Assembly (NCBI GenBank): GCA_964474685.1
Contig: CAYYTE010000052.1
Location: forward strand, 1-7,148
DNA length: 7,148 nucleotides
Direction of reading: 5' to 3'
Origin: UBA1737 sp964474685
Lineage (GTDB): Bacteria > Bacillota_I > Bacilli_A > ML615J-28 > CAG-313
The number at the start of each line of letters is the position of its first letter. Position 1 is the first letter of the stretch. Of this stretch, positions 1 through 6,538 are shown piece after piece. Made by a program: the position numbers and the translations under genes. Under the pieces are notes generated by a model. That model worked only from the letters and a program-made list of their open reading frames with translations, did no database searches and was not told where the DNA came from.

Positions 1-921
1 GTTGGTCAATGGGATATGTTTGTATCTATTGTAAAAAAATATGGAATTGTTCCTCAATCGGTTATGGTTGAAACTTTCCAAAGTTCAAACACTCGGGATA
101 TGAATTTTGTTATAAATACTCAAATTCGAAAGTTTGCAAGTATTGCAAGAAAGTATTATGATGAACAAAAATTTGATGAGATTGATAAATATAAAGAAGA
201 GATTTTACATAAAATGTATAATTTCTTATGTATGGGGTTTGGGACTCCTGTTAAGAAATTTGATTTTGAATATACAGATAAACAAGGAAATTATCATTTA
301 GAAAAAGACTATACACCAAATTCGTTTTATCAAAAATATATTGGAGATTTATTAGATGAATTTGTTTCAGTTGTAAATGCTCCAACGAAAGATAAACCTT
401 ATTATCAGATGTTAACGATTAAGTATTTAGGGAACGTGGTTCATGGGACCCCTGTACATTATTTGAATCTACCTATGGATGAAGTTATTGATTTATGTGT
501 GAAGCAGTTACAAGCTGGAGAAGTTGTTTGGTTTGGCTCAGATTGTGGTAAGTATGGAGATAGAACTACTGGCATTTGGGATGATGAATCATACGACTAT
601 CAATCTCCATTTGATTTTGATATGACAATATCCAAAGAGGATATGTTGGATTATGGTCAAAGTGCGATGAATCACGCTATGGTTATTACAGGAGTTACTT
701 TAGTTGATGGGGTACCTACAAAGTGGAAAATCGAAAACTCTTGGGGAGAACAATCAGGAAACAAAGGATATTTTGTAATGTCTAATAATTGGTTCCGTCA
801 GTTTGTGTTTCAAGCGGTTATAAAACGTAAGTATTTATCACCGGAACAAGCAACGGTTTTAAATCAATCACCATTAGAATATGATCCTTGGGATCCAATG
901 GGTACATTAGCAAAAAAATAA
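1..921 (+). CDS. pepC: Aminopeptidase C / bleomycin hydrolase (peptidase C1B), 5' end missing
   Basis: This is the C-terminal two thirds of a cytosolic papain-fold cysteine aminopeptidase that trims amino acids from peptide N-termini. The frame is open from base 1 (Val-Gly-Gln-Trp-Asp-Met, matching the family's GGQWDM segment), so an ATG at 16 is internal and not the start. The catalytic His is in NHAMVITG (bases 673-675) and the catalytic Asn in WKIENSWG (736-738), both in the papain-family order. The nucleophilic Cys (QxxxGRCW region in the family) must lie upstream of the window. About 306 residues are present against roughly 440-450 for whole PepC, so about 140 are missing. The C-terminus, PWDPMGTLAKK, resembles the family's C-terminal arm, which reaches into the active-site cleft of the hexameric barrel and makes the enzyme an aminopeptidase. 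A terminator follows directly. The family call is very secure; intactness upstream cannot be judged. Confidence 0.95.
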   Translation, partial: VGQWDMFVSIVKKYGIVPQSVMVETFQSSNTRDMNFVINTQIRKFASIARKYYDEQKFDEIDKYKEEILHKMYNFLCMGFGTPVKKFDFEYTDKQGNYHLEKDYTPNSFYQKYIGDLLDEFVSVVNAPTKDKPYYQMLTIKYLGNVVHGTPVHYLNLPMDEVIDLCVKQLQAGEVVWFGSDCGKYGDRTTGIWDDESYDYQSPFDFDMTISKEDMLDYGQSAMNHAMVITGVTLVDGVPTKWKIENSWGEQSGNKGYFVMSNNWFRQFVFQAVIKRKYLSPEQATVLNQSPLEYDPWDPMGTLAKK

Positions 922-927
922 AATTGG

Positions 928-958
928 AATAAGCAAAAGATATTCTTTTGCTTATTTT
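928..958 (+). terminator. Rho-independent terminator after pepC
   Basis: A perfect 13-bp inverted repeat (AATAAGCAAAAGA at 928-940, TCTTTTGCTTATT at 944-956) with a 3-base loop begins 6 bases after the pepC stop and runs into a T-rich end (TTATTTTAT). It is AT-rich, so its strength is uncertain. It lies between pepC and the next gene, whose ribosome binding site starts at 964. Confidence 0.8.
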
Positions 959-976
959 ATAATAGAAGAGGTAAAT

Positions 977-1381
977 ATGATACGAAGAAGATACTTTTCA
1001 CCAGAAAAAAAGGATATGGATAATACTCAGTTAATATTTGAAAAAGAAAAAAAGGAGTTAGGAATATCACAAGTGTGTTTCGCTTGTATTACTGTTTTTT
1101 GTGCTTTTTTACTTATTGCTAGTATTTTGATGTTTATAAAGATTGATAAAAATCTTTTTCAACAACTATTTTTACTAATTAGTAGTAGTAGTTTAATTCT
1201 TTCTTCTGTTTTTTTTGTTCTATCTATTATTCGAACAATTTGTTTAAATAAACATCGTAATAATAAAGAAGTAGTAGATAAACAAATTGTAAAGAGTGCA
1301 GTTTTAAACAATCGTTTTGCGATATTAATATATTCTGTGAGTTTAATCTATACAGTTATTTTATATTTTGTTATTTTTTAG
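977..1381 (+). CDS. Small three-helix membrane protein of unknown function
   Basis: I do not recognise this 134-residue protein. The first 30 residues are polar and charged (MIRRRYFSPEKK, then a Lys/Glu-rich stretch), followed by three hydrophobic segments at about residues 33-55, 61-88 and 113-134. A basic loop (NKHRNNKEVVDK, about 91-102) separates helices 2 and 3, and the protein ends within the third helix (YFVIF). The ATG at 977 has a good ribosome binding site (AGAAGAGG, 964-971, 5-base spacing). The in-frame ATG at 1016 has an AAAGGA only 2 bases upstream, which is too close, so the first start is preferred. No promoter is visible between the pepC terminator and this gene, so transcription may depend on readthrough. 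HtrA begins 80 bases downstream and has its own -10 box. It is likely a real integral membrane protein; no role can be given. Confidence 0.75.
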   Translation: MIRRRYFSPEKKDMDNTQLIFEKEKKELGISQVCFACITVFCAFLLIASILMFIKIDKNLFQQLFLLISSSSLILSSVFFVLSIIRTICLNKHRNNKEVVDKQIVKSAVLNNRFAILIYSVSLIYTVILYFVIF

Positions 1382-1395
1382 AAAACTTTTAAGAA

Positions 1396-1430
1396 AAGTT
1401 CATATGAAGTTTACTTTAGAAGCGTATAAT
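1396..1430 (+). promoter_or_regulatory. Probable htrA promoter with upstream repeat motifs
   Basis: A consensus -10 box TATAAT (1425-1430) lies 31 bases before the htrA ATG. The -35 region at the right distance is poor (about 1401-1408). That region is instead occupied by a perfect 10-base palindrome TTCATATGAA (1399-1408) and by two AAGTT direct repeats 11 bases apart (1396-1400 and 1407-1411). This suggests activator-dependent transcription, which is inference only. Confidence 0.45.
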
Positions 1431-1461
1431 TAAGGTATGTTTTAAAGAAAGAGGAGTTATT

Positions 1462-2586
1462 ATGAAAAAGTTTTTTAAAATTATAAGTGTTAATTTGTTA
1501 TTAATTTGCTTAATTTTTATTGGTGGTTGTAAGTCAACTACAACGGATTCTACAGAACTTCCTAGCAATAATAATCAAATAGTTGAGATCAGTCGGGATA
1601 ATGGAAGTACAACGTATACTTCCTTAATTGAAGTGATTGCGGCGGTAAGTCCAAGTGTTGTTGTAATAAATGCTACGAGTACATCATTTTCAAGTAGTGG
1701 AAGTGGAGTAATTATTGGTAAAAGTACAACCGATGATGGCTTTTATTATGTAATGACTTGCCATCATGTGATTGAAAATACAAATTATCAAGAAGTAGTA
1801 TTAAATGATGGAACAAAGTATGTTGCAAATTTAGTGGGTGGAGATCCTTTAAGCGATGTTGCTGTATTAGCAATTGAAGAGAAAAATAATCAGTTGAGTG
1901 TTGCGTCTTTCGTTAGTGAATCTACGAAAATTGCGGTGGGAACTACTGCCATTGCAATTGGAAATCCATTAGGAACATTGGGTGGTACAGTTACCGTTGG
2001 AATTGTTTCTTCGGCGGCTCGTTCGATTGAAGATAGTAACGGCGTGAGTAGAACTTTAATTCAAACGGACGCTGCAATAAACTCAGGGAACTCAGGGGGA
2101 GCTTTGTTTAATGACCAAGGCTTACTCATGGGTATGGTGAATGCGAAGTATGCGGCTGAAGGAGTAGAAGGCTTAGGCTTTGCAATTCCCGCAAATAAGT
2201 GTTATTCAATAGCTTGTGATTTAATTGAAAAAGGTTATATTGAAGGCGAATATCAACTAGGGTTAACAATTTCTGATGGATATGTCCATACGGGAATATT
2301 TGGTAGTAATACGAAAGTTGTTTATATTAGCGCGGTAGAAAGTAATTCTTCTGCAGCAGGATTATTAAAGTCAGAAGACATTATTGTTTCTATTGATGCA
2401 AGTATTAAGTCTACGGGTAAAACAAAATCTTTAACTAGTTTTACTCAAGCAAGTGATGTTACTTCATGGCTGAATTCTATTGGTTTAGCAATTGGTGATA
2501 CGTTAACATTTACAATTAAACGGGGCTCTACTTCTGCTAGTGAACAAACAGTAAAAGTTGAACTTGTTCAGTATCGCTATCAATAA
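1462..2586 (+). CDS. htrA: HtrA/DegP-like serine protease, lipoprotein with one PDZ domain
   Basis: This is an S1C-family serine endopeptidase of 374 residues that acts outside the membrane in protein quality control. The N-terminus is a lipoprotein signal: Lys-Lys at 2-3, a hydrophobic core, then the lipobox IGGC with Cys23 as the probable lipidation site. A Ser/Thr/Asn-rich linker of about 30 residues follows. The trypsin-like domain (about 55-255) has the complete triad: His102 (TCHHVIEN), Asp132 (DPLSDVAVL) and Ser211 (NSGNSGGAL), plus the AIGNPLG and QTDAAINSGNSGG signatures. A single PDZ domain (about 265-370) includes SSAAGLLKSEDIIVSIDA. Most Bacillota HtrA proteins are held by one uncleaved N-terminal helix, so a lipid anchor is a less usual arrangement. 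The start is set by GAGGAG (1451-1456, 5-base spacing). It has its own -10 box upstream and a strong terminator downstream, so it is probably transcribed alone. The family call is secure; the exact subfamily name is not. Confidence 0.93.
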   Translation: MKKFFKIISVNLLLICLIFIGGCKSTTTDSTELPSNNNQIVEISRDNGSTTYTSLIEVIAAVSPSVVVINATSTSFSSSGSGVIIGKSTTDDGFYYVMTCHHVIENTNYQEVVLNDGTKYVANLVGGDPLSDVAVLAIEEKNNQLSVASFVSESTKIAVGTTAIAIGNPLGTLGGTVTVGIVSSAARSIEDSNGVSRTLIQTDAAINSGNSGGALFNDQGLLMGMVNAKYAAEGVEGLGFAIPANKCYSIACDLIEKGYIEGEYQLGLTISDGYVHTGIFGSNTKVVYISAVESNSSAAGLLKSEDIIVSIDASIKSTGKTKSLTSFTQASDVTSWLNSIGLAIGDTLTFTIKRGSTSASEQTVKVELVQYRYQ

Positions 2587-2621
2587 AGATTTTTTAATCT
2601 CTACTTTTATATAATTATGGT

Positions 2622-2663
2622 AAAACGACAATTTAATTTTAAGAATTGTCGTTTTCTATTTTA
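2622..2663 (+). terminator. Rho-independent terminator after htrA
   Basis: A perfect 12-bp stem (AAAACGACAATT at 2622-2633, AATTGTCGTTTT at 2644-2655) with a 10-base AT loop is followed by CTATTTT. It begins 35 bases after the htrA stop and isolates htrA from the diguanylate cyclase gene. Confidence 0.85.
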
Positions 2664-2697
2664 AATAATTATTTCCTTTTGCTTTTATTGATTATTA

Positions 2698-2745
2698 AGA
2701 GATTTTGTTTGCTTTATTGAGATAAAAATGGTATAATAAATCTCT
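2698..2745 (+). repeat. 8-bp inverted repeat bracketing the promoter of the GGDEF gene
   Basis: AGAGATTT (2698-2705) and its exact reverse complement AAATCTCT (2738-2745) flank the predicted -35/-10 region. The arm centres are 40 bases apart. The right arm directly abuts the -10 box and covers the expected transcription start. It could be a split operator, or a chance match in AT-rich DNA. Confidence 0.4.
2709..2737 (+). promoter_or_regulatory. Promoter of the diguanylate cyclase gene
   Basis: The -10 box TATAAT (2732-2737) is consensus and is preceded by TGG, an extended -10 motif. A TTGCTT -35-like element (2709-2714) lies 17 bases upstream. Transcription would start near 2744, about 58 bases before the preferred start codon at 2802. 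Confidence 0.7.
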
Positions 2746-2801
2746 ATTATGTTAGTTTGATTACAAATGGGTTTAATATTATAAAAAAAGGGGCATTTAT
2801 T

Positions 2802-3878
2802 TTGTTAGAATTTATACAAACGTCTTTTGCTTGCTTGGTTGGTTGCTTATTGTTTTTGTGTTTTGTTATTAGTGATAAGTCTTTTGATAAACTTGCTAAA
2901 GATTTGTTTATTTCAACCATTGTTTTAATATTAATTTTATTAGCAGTTGATAATTTATTATCACCTTATGAGGTTAGTTCCTCTACTTCGATTATGCGTA
3001 AGGTTTATTCAGCAATCGGGTATTCAATTCGGCCAGCCATTGCATATACAATGGTATTATTAATTTTAAGAAACTCAATTTTTCAAAACAAATCACTATT
3101 ATTTGTTATTTCCTTTTTATTAGTTGTGAATACTGTTTTAGCGTTTGTAAGTATCCCTACGGATATTGTTTTTGATTATGACTCGAATGGTTTGTTTATA
3201 CGTGGCATTTTAGGATATTTCCCACACGCTACAGGTTTGTTTTATGTGCTATTAATGGTGTTTGTTACGATATTTAAAGTAAAAGTACATCATTTTTCTA
3301 AGAATATTGTTATTATAATGATTGCATTATTATCAATAGTGGGAACAGTTATTGAGTCAATATTTCATTTACATTGCATTTTAGCAACCGCAATGTCGAT
3401 CAGTGTTATTTTTTATTATCTTCATCTTCTTGTAAGTATTTATACTTTGGATCAACTTACAAATGTGTACAATAGGCACATTTTTATGATTGATTTAAAA
3501 AAAATAAAAAATAATTCTGTAATTGTTTCTTTAGACTTAAATCACTTAAAACAAATTAATGACAAACATGGTCATTTAAAAGGGGATAAAGCTTTGTGCT
3601 TGTTAGTAAAACAAATTGATAATTTTCTTCCTCGTAATTGTGACTTATATCGTGTTGGTGGTGATGAGTTTATGATTATTTGTAATAATCATAAGTTAGA
3701 AGAAATAGAAGATTTAATGAAAAAAATACTAGTGGATTTTAAAAAAAATAATTATTCTTTTGCTTATGGATGTGTGGAATATAACAAGAATATTCGTGTT
3801 GATTTACTTTGTGAACAAGCGGATATCAAGATGTATTTAATGAAAGACCATATGAAAGAAGAGGAAAAAATCATTTAA
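2802..3878 (+). CDS. Membrane-bound diguanylate cyclase (7-TM sensor region + GGDEF)
   Basis: This protein should make cyclic di-GMP from two GTP at the cytoplasmic face. The preferred start is the TTG at 2802, which has AAAGGGG (2787-2793) 8 bases upstream and gives 358 residues. An in-frame TTG at 2757 has no ribosome binding site and lies only about 13 bases after the predicted transcription start. About seven hydrophobic segments (roughly 4-23, 34-54, 72-90, 98-119, 139-159, 168-188 and 192-214) form an N-terminal sensor or anchor region that I cannot assign to a named family. The GGDEF domain (about 214-350) has LTNVYNRH, then DLNHLKQIND (metal-binding Asp245), GHLKGD, and an intact GGDEF at 286-290. 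A canonical inhibitory RxxD site is not at its usual spacing: RNCD lies one residue too close to GGDEF. No EAL domain is seen. Catalytic activity is likely; the stimulus is unknown. Confidence 0.9.
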   Translation: MLEFIQTSFACLVGCLLFLCFVISDKSFDKLAKDLFISTIVLILILLAVDNLLSPYEVSSSTSIMRKVYSAIGYSIRPAIAYTMVLLILRNSIFQNKSLLFVISFLLVVNTVLAFVSIPTDIVFDYDSNGLFIRGILGYFPHATGLFYVLLMVFVTIFKVKVHHFSKNIVIIMIALLSIVGTVIESIFHLHCILATAMSISVIFYYLHLLVSIYTLDQLTNVYNRHIFMIDLKKIKNNSVIVSLDLNHLKQINDKHGHLKGDKALCLLVKQIDNFLPRNCDLYRVGGDEFMIICNNHKLEEIEDLMKKILVDFKKNNYSFAYGCVEYNKNIRVDLLCEQADIKMYLMKDHMKEEEKII

Positions 3879-3879
3879 T

Positions 3880-3909
3880 AAAATGCCGGGTTATTATCCG
3901 ACTTTTTTT
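3880..3909 (+). terminator. Probable terminator after the GGDEF gene
   Basis: An imperfect hairpin just after the stop (CGGG, loop TTATTA, TCCG, extended by G-C and A-T pairs around mismatches) leads into a run of seven T (3903-3909). The stem is weaker than the other terminators here, but position and T-run fit. Confidence 0.55.
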
Positions 3910-3916
3910 AATTTAT

Positions 3917-3945
3917 TTGACAAACTTTTTAAAAAATGTTATTAT
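3917..3945 (+). promoter_or_regulatory. Strong sigma-A type promoter for the acyltransferase gene
   Basis: A perfect -35 box TTGACA (3917-3922), a 17-base spacer and the -10 box TATTAT (3940-3945, one mismatch), preceded by TGT (extended -10). This is the best promoter match in the window. Transcription should start near 3952, giving an unusually long leader of about 165 bases before the ATG at 4118. Confidence 0.82.
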
Positions 3946-3951
3946 ATTAAA

Positions 3952-4117
3952 GTATTTTTTAACATGTAAATGCAAGAACTATTGCAAAACAATTTAGAGA
4001 GATTGTTGTAAGAGAAGATTCACCTTTCATTTCAATTTGTGCTTTACTAGAAAGTTAGCATTATTTTGTTTGATAGATTTGGTTTTTTTCTTTATTTTAT
4101 TTTTAGGAAGGTTTACA
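3952..4117 (+). promoter_or_regulatory. Long untranslated leader of the acyltransferase gene, function unknown
   Basis: This transcribed leader holds two adjacent small hairpins: TGCAA/TTGCA (3971-3986) and AACAAT/ATTGTT (about 3988-4007). A pyrimidine-rich tract, mainly T, covers about 4079-4104, just before the ribosome binding site AGGAAGG (4105-4111). A 13-codon reading frame rich in Leu codons (ATG at 3970, peptide MQELLQNNLERLL) overlaps both hairpins but has no ribosome binding site. No known riboswitch class is recognisable. Confidence 0.35.
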
Positions 4118-5257
4118 ATGATAGAAGTTAAAATAGTAAAAACGAAAAAAGAACAAAGAGAGTTTCTGGAGTTTCCGTTAAAGCTATATAAAAATAACCC
4201 ATATTTTGTACCGCCACTTTATAGTGACGAAGCAAAAATATTTAAGTCAAATTATGTTTATTATGATCAATCTATTGCTGAATATTGGAATGCTTATCGA
4301 GATGGGATTATGGTGGGTAGAATTTCAGCAATTCTACAGTATGCTTCAAATGCAAAATGGAAGCAAAAACGGGTGCGATTTACAAGGTTTGATTCACTAG
4401 ATGATATAGAAGTTGCGAAAGCATTATTTTCTACCATTGAAGAATGGGCAAGAACATATGGAATGGAAGAAGTTGTTGGTCCTTTAGGTTTTTCAGATTT
4501 AGAAAGAGAAGGGCTTTTAATTGAAGGTTTTGACGAATTATCTACTTTTGAGGAGCAATATAATTATCCCTACTATCAGAAATTAATTGAGAGTTGTGGA
4601 TATGGTAAAGATGTGGATTGGGTTGAAAGAAAAGTGTATGTTCCTAAGGAAAATACTGACAGGCTAAAACGAATGAGTAATTTGATGCTTCATAAAAACC
4701 ACTTAAAACTCATTAAATGCAAATCTACTAATGATTTTTTGAAAAGATATGCAAATCAATTTTTTGATATACTAGATATCACATATAATCATATTTATGG
4801 TACGGTTCCATTCACTGAAAAAATGAAGAAAATGATGGTATCGAATTTTAAATTAATTATTAATGTTAAATATGTTGGTATCATTGTTGATGAAAATGAT
4901 AAAGTAGTTTGTTTTGGGATTTGTTTCCCTTCTATTGGAAAAGCTTTGCAAAAGTCATCAGGGCACCTTTCCTTACCGGCAATTTTCAGGTTACTACGTT
5001 CCTTACGTCATCCTAAAATACTTGATTTAGGCTTGATTGGAGTATTACCAGAGTATGAGGGAAAAGGCGTTTCGACCGCATTTCTTGCGGGTATACAAGA
5101 GACGCTTACTAGGGAGAAGATTGAATATGCGGAAACAAATTTAAACTTAGAAGATAATTTGCATATTCAAAATCAATGGAAAGAGTTTGATGCAATTATT
5201 CATAAACGCAGAAGATCTTTTGTGAAGAATATTATTGAAAATGAAAAGAATTCATAA
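4118..5257 (+). CDS. GNAT-fold acyltransferase-like protein (YghO-type), uncharacterised
   Basis: This soluble 379-residue protein belongs to a widespread uncharacterised family that carries an acyl-CoA-type N-acyltransferase fold. The N-terminal half shows the family's typical pattern: FPLKLYKNNPYFVPPLYSDE (19-38), then GRISAI (67-72), FDSLDDIEVAKALF (91-104), a GPLGFSD segment (121-127) and EGLLIEGFDE (131-140). The C-terminal half carries the acyl-CoA-binding motif of GNAT proteins, IGVLPEYEGKGVSTAF (307-322), with the pyrophosphate-loop glycines 315 and 317. The ATG at 4118 is preferred because AGGAAGG lies 6 bases upstream and the protein then begins at the usual family start. An upstream TTG at 4037 would add 27 hydrophobic residues encoded by leader sequence and has no ribosome binding site. 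The substrate is unknown. A strong promoter with a long leader suggests post-transcriptional control. The fold call is good; the function is not established. Confidence 0.85.
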   Translation: MIEVKIVKTKKEQREFLEFPLKLYKNNPYFVPPLYSDEAKIFKSNYVYYDQSIAEYWNAYRDGIMVGRISAILQYASNAKWKQKRVRFTRFDSLDDIEVAKALFSTIEEWARTYGMEEVVGPLGFSDLEREGLLIEGFDELSTFEEQYNYPYYQKLIESCGYGKDVDWVERKVYVPKENTDRLKRMSNLMLHKNHLKLIKCKSTNDFLKRYANQFFDILDITYNHIYGTVPFTEKMKKMMVSNFKLIINVKYVGIIVDENDKVVCFGICFPSIGKALQKSSGHLSLPAIFRLLRSLRHPKILDLGLIGVLPEYEGKGVSTAFLAGIQETLTREKIEYAETNLNLEDNLHIQNQWKEFDAIIHKRRRSFVKNIIENEKNS

Positions 5258-5277
5258 ATCAATTCTTGAATGTAAAT

Positions 5278-5304
5278 AAAAACGGTGAATAATCACCGTT
5301 TTTT
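5278..5304. terminator. Bidirectional terminator between convergent genes
   Basis: An 11-bp perfect stem (AAAAACGGTGA at 5278-5288, TCACCGTTTTT at 5293-5303) with a 4-base ATAA loop. The right arm ends in a T6 run for rightward transcripts, and the left arm gives T5 on the minus strand. It lies 20 bases after the acyltransferase stop and 5 bases past the transporter stop, so it can serve both genes. Confidence 0.92.
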
Positions 5305-5308
5305 ACTT

Positions 5309-6337
5309 TTACCATAACATTAGTAAGCATACCCACCCGGGTATATTGATAATAGATAATAAGGTGGATAAAAAGCAAGCATTTGTAGTATTGTAAGATT
5401 CTTGATTGTATTGAATGGAAAAAGTAGCAAGAATTGCTGAAACAGGAGCACCAAAGCATAATACAAGTGTTGCAAGGACAAGCTTGTTTGGTTCAATAAT
5501 ATGAGTTATTACAAGTAATTCATAAAGTAAAAAAGCTATAAACGGAGCAACAAAAGAACGTAACATAGCAAGAAGCCAGGCTATTTTGTTCTTAAATGCA
5601 TTAGAGAAAGTAGAGTTTGCCATTCCCATTCCAATGAGAATCATTGCTAGTGGAGTAGTGATGCTTTTCAACATATAAATTGGATAATATATCGGCGACA
5701 ATGTTTTATCGATTCGAAAGATACTTACGTAAATACCATTTATGTTTACTTTGGGTGCTATTGGTTGTGAGATCCAAATAAGAAAACCAATAAACATTGC
5801 TGTTATGACGGGAGCAAACCAGAATTTTTTTCTTTGTTCTCTTTTTGATAAACAAACTGAATTATCTTCACGAATAGTAGGTAACGCATAGCCATAGAGG
5901 ATAAAACGGAAAACAAGGGATAGAATATTAATATAAATTAAAATATCATCTCCAAAGAGCATTTCCGCAATCGGTAACGCGAATAGAGTTACTTGACTGA
6001 GCATGAAAATGCATGTAAAAACGTGACGAGATGGTTTTGAACTCTTTTTAAATAGTAGATTTCCAATAAAAAAGAAGATTAGATATAATATTAAAGCTAG
6101 TATTAATATAATGAAGCCATTCTCTATTTGAGATTCATCAAAATCTGTCATAAATGCAACAAATGCAAGACAAGGAATTCCTAAATTAACTACAAGAGAT
6201 GAAATTACTTTTTCTGCAGTGTCGTTAAATACTTTCTTTTTTTTAAGAATGAATCCTAATAGAATTAAAGCTATGGTTGAAACAATCGCTTTTAAGAAAG
6301 ATTCGTTTATAAGTATATTTTTAATTGTTTCAAGCAT
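5309..6337 (-). CDS. AEC-family (auxin efflux carrier-like) transporter
   Basis: This 342-residue integral membrane protein belongs to the AEC (Mem_trans) family, whose bacterial members include malate and other organic-acid permeases. Family features are clear: LLGFILKKKKVFNDTAEKVI (26-45) after the first helix, then LGIPCLAF (52-59) with the conserved helix-breaking Pro. The second half has TPLAMILIGMGMA (228-240), GAPVSAILATFSIQYNQ (296-312) and STLLSIINIPGW (324-335). Hydrophobic segments are consistent with about ten helices in two five-helix halves, separated by a polar loop at about 153-172 (EDNS...SKREQRKK). Length is near the family's usual 300-350. The ATG has AAGGAG 7 bases upstream (6345-6350 on the minus strand). 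It converges on the acyltransferase gene and shares its terminator. The substrate cannot be read from sequence. Confidence 0.92.
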   Translation of the reverse strand: MLETIKNILINESFLKAIVSTIALILLGFILKKKKVFNDTAEKVISSLVVNLGIPCLAFVAFMTDFDESQIENGFIILILALILYLIFFFIGNLLFKKSSKPSRHVFTCIFMLSQVTLFALPIAEMLFGDDILIYINILSLVFRFILYGYALPTIREDNSVCLSKREQRKKFWFAPVITAMFIGFLIWISQPIAPKVNINGIYVSIFRIDKTLSPIYYPIYMLKSITTPLAMILIGMGMANSTFSNAFKNKIAWLLAMLRSFVAPFIAFLLYELLVITHIIEPNKLVLATLVLCFGAPVSAILATFSIQYNQESYNTTNACFLSTLLSIINIPGWVCLLMLW

Positions 6338-6360
6338 ATTCGTACTCCTTATTTCAAGTA

Positions 6361-6387
6361 TACTCTAATTCTAATATTGATAGAGTA
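6361..6387 (-). promoter_or_regulatory. Inverted repeat just upstream of the transporter gene (possible operator)
   Basis: TACTCTA (6361-6367) and TAGAGTA (6381-6387) are perfect 7-bp inverted arms around a 13-base spacer, 24-50 bases before the transporter ATG and just upstream of its ribosome binding site. A CTTTTAAAAG palindrome adjoins it (6390-6399). It could be an operator or an RNA hairpin in the leader. Chance is possible at this base composition. Confidence 0.3.
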
Positions 6388-6538
6388 AGCTTTTAAAAGT
6401 TGAGAGATAAAAGTGATTTCTATCATGATATATTAAAATCTTGTATCTTTTGAAAAATCATCATCCAATTATTAAAAGAAATTAGGATAATCCTTTATAG
6501 TTTGTTATCACCAAATCAAATGAATTTTTTCCTTAAAC

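Noticed and set aside
958..963. TATAAT as a -10 box for the small membrane protein gene
   Set aside because: Transcription would start inside the ribosome binding site, and no -35 is present at 16-18 bases upstream.
1383..1401. AACTTTT-AAG-AAAAGTT hairpin as a terminator for the small membrane protein gene
   Set aside because: The stem has a single G-C pair and no T-run follows on the plus strand. It is more likely part of the htrA upstream region.
2757..2801. 15-residue extension of the diguanylate cyclase from an upstream TTG
   Set aside because: No ribosome binding site, and it begins about 13 bases after the predicted transcription start. The TTG at 2802 has AAAGGGG at good spacing.
3970..4011. 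Leucine-rich 13-codon leader peptide for attenuation
   Set aside because: It has no ribosome binding site and no terminator/antiterminator pair downstream, and the gene behind it is not a leucine-related enzyme, so it is not listed as a gene.
4037..4117. 27-residue N-terminal hydrophobic extension of the acyltransferase, which would look like a membrane anchor
   Set aside because: It needs a TTG start without a ribosome binding site. The ATG at 4118 has AGGAAGG at 6 bases and matches where the family begins.
4206..4400. 64-codon frame inside the acyltransferase gene
   Set aside because: It lies wholly within a well-supported gene in another frame, has no ribosome binding site, and its translation shows no family features.
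5259..5459. 66-codon minus-strand frame at the 3' end of the transporter gene
   Set aside because: It overlaps the transporter in another frame and runs through the shared terminator hairpin.
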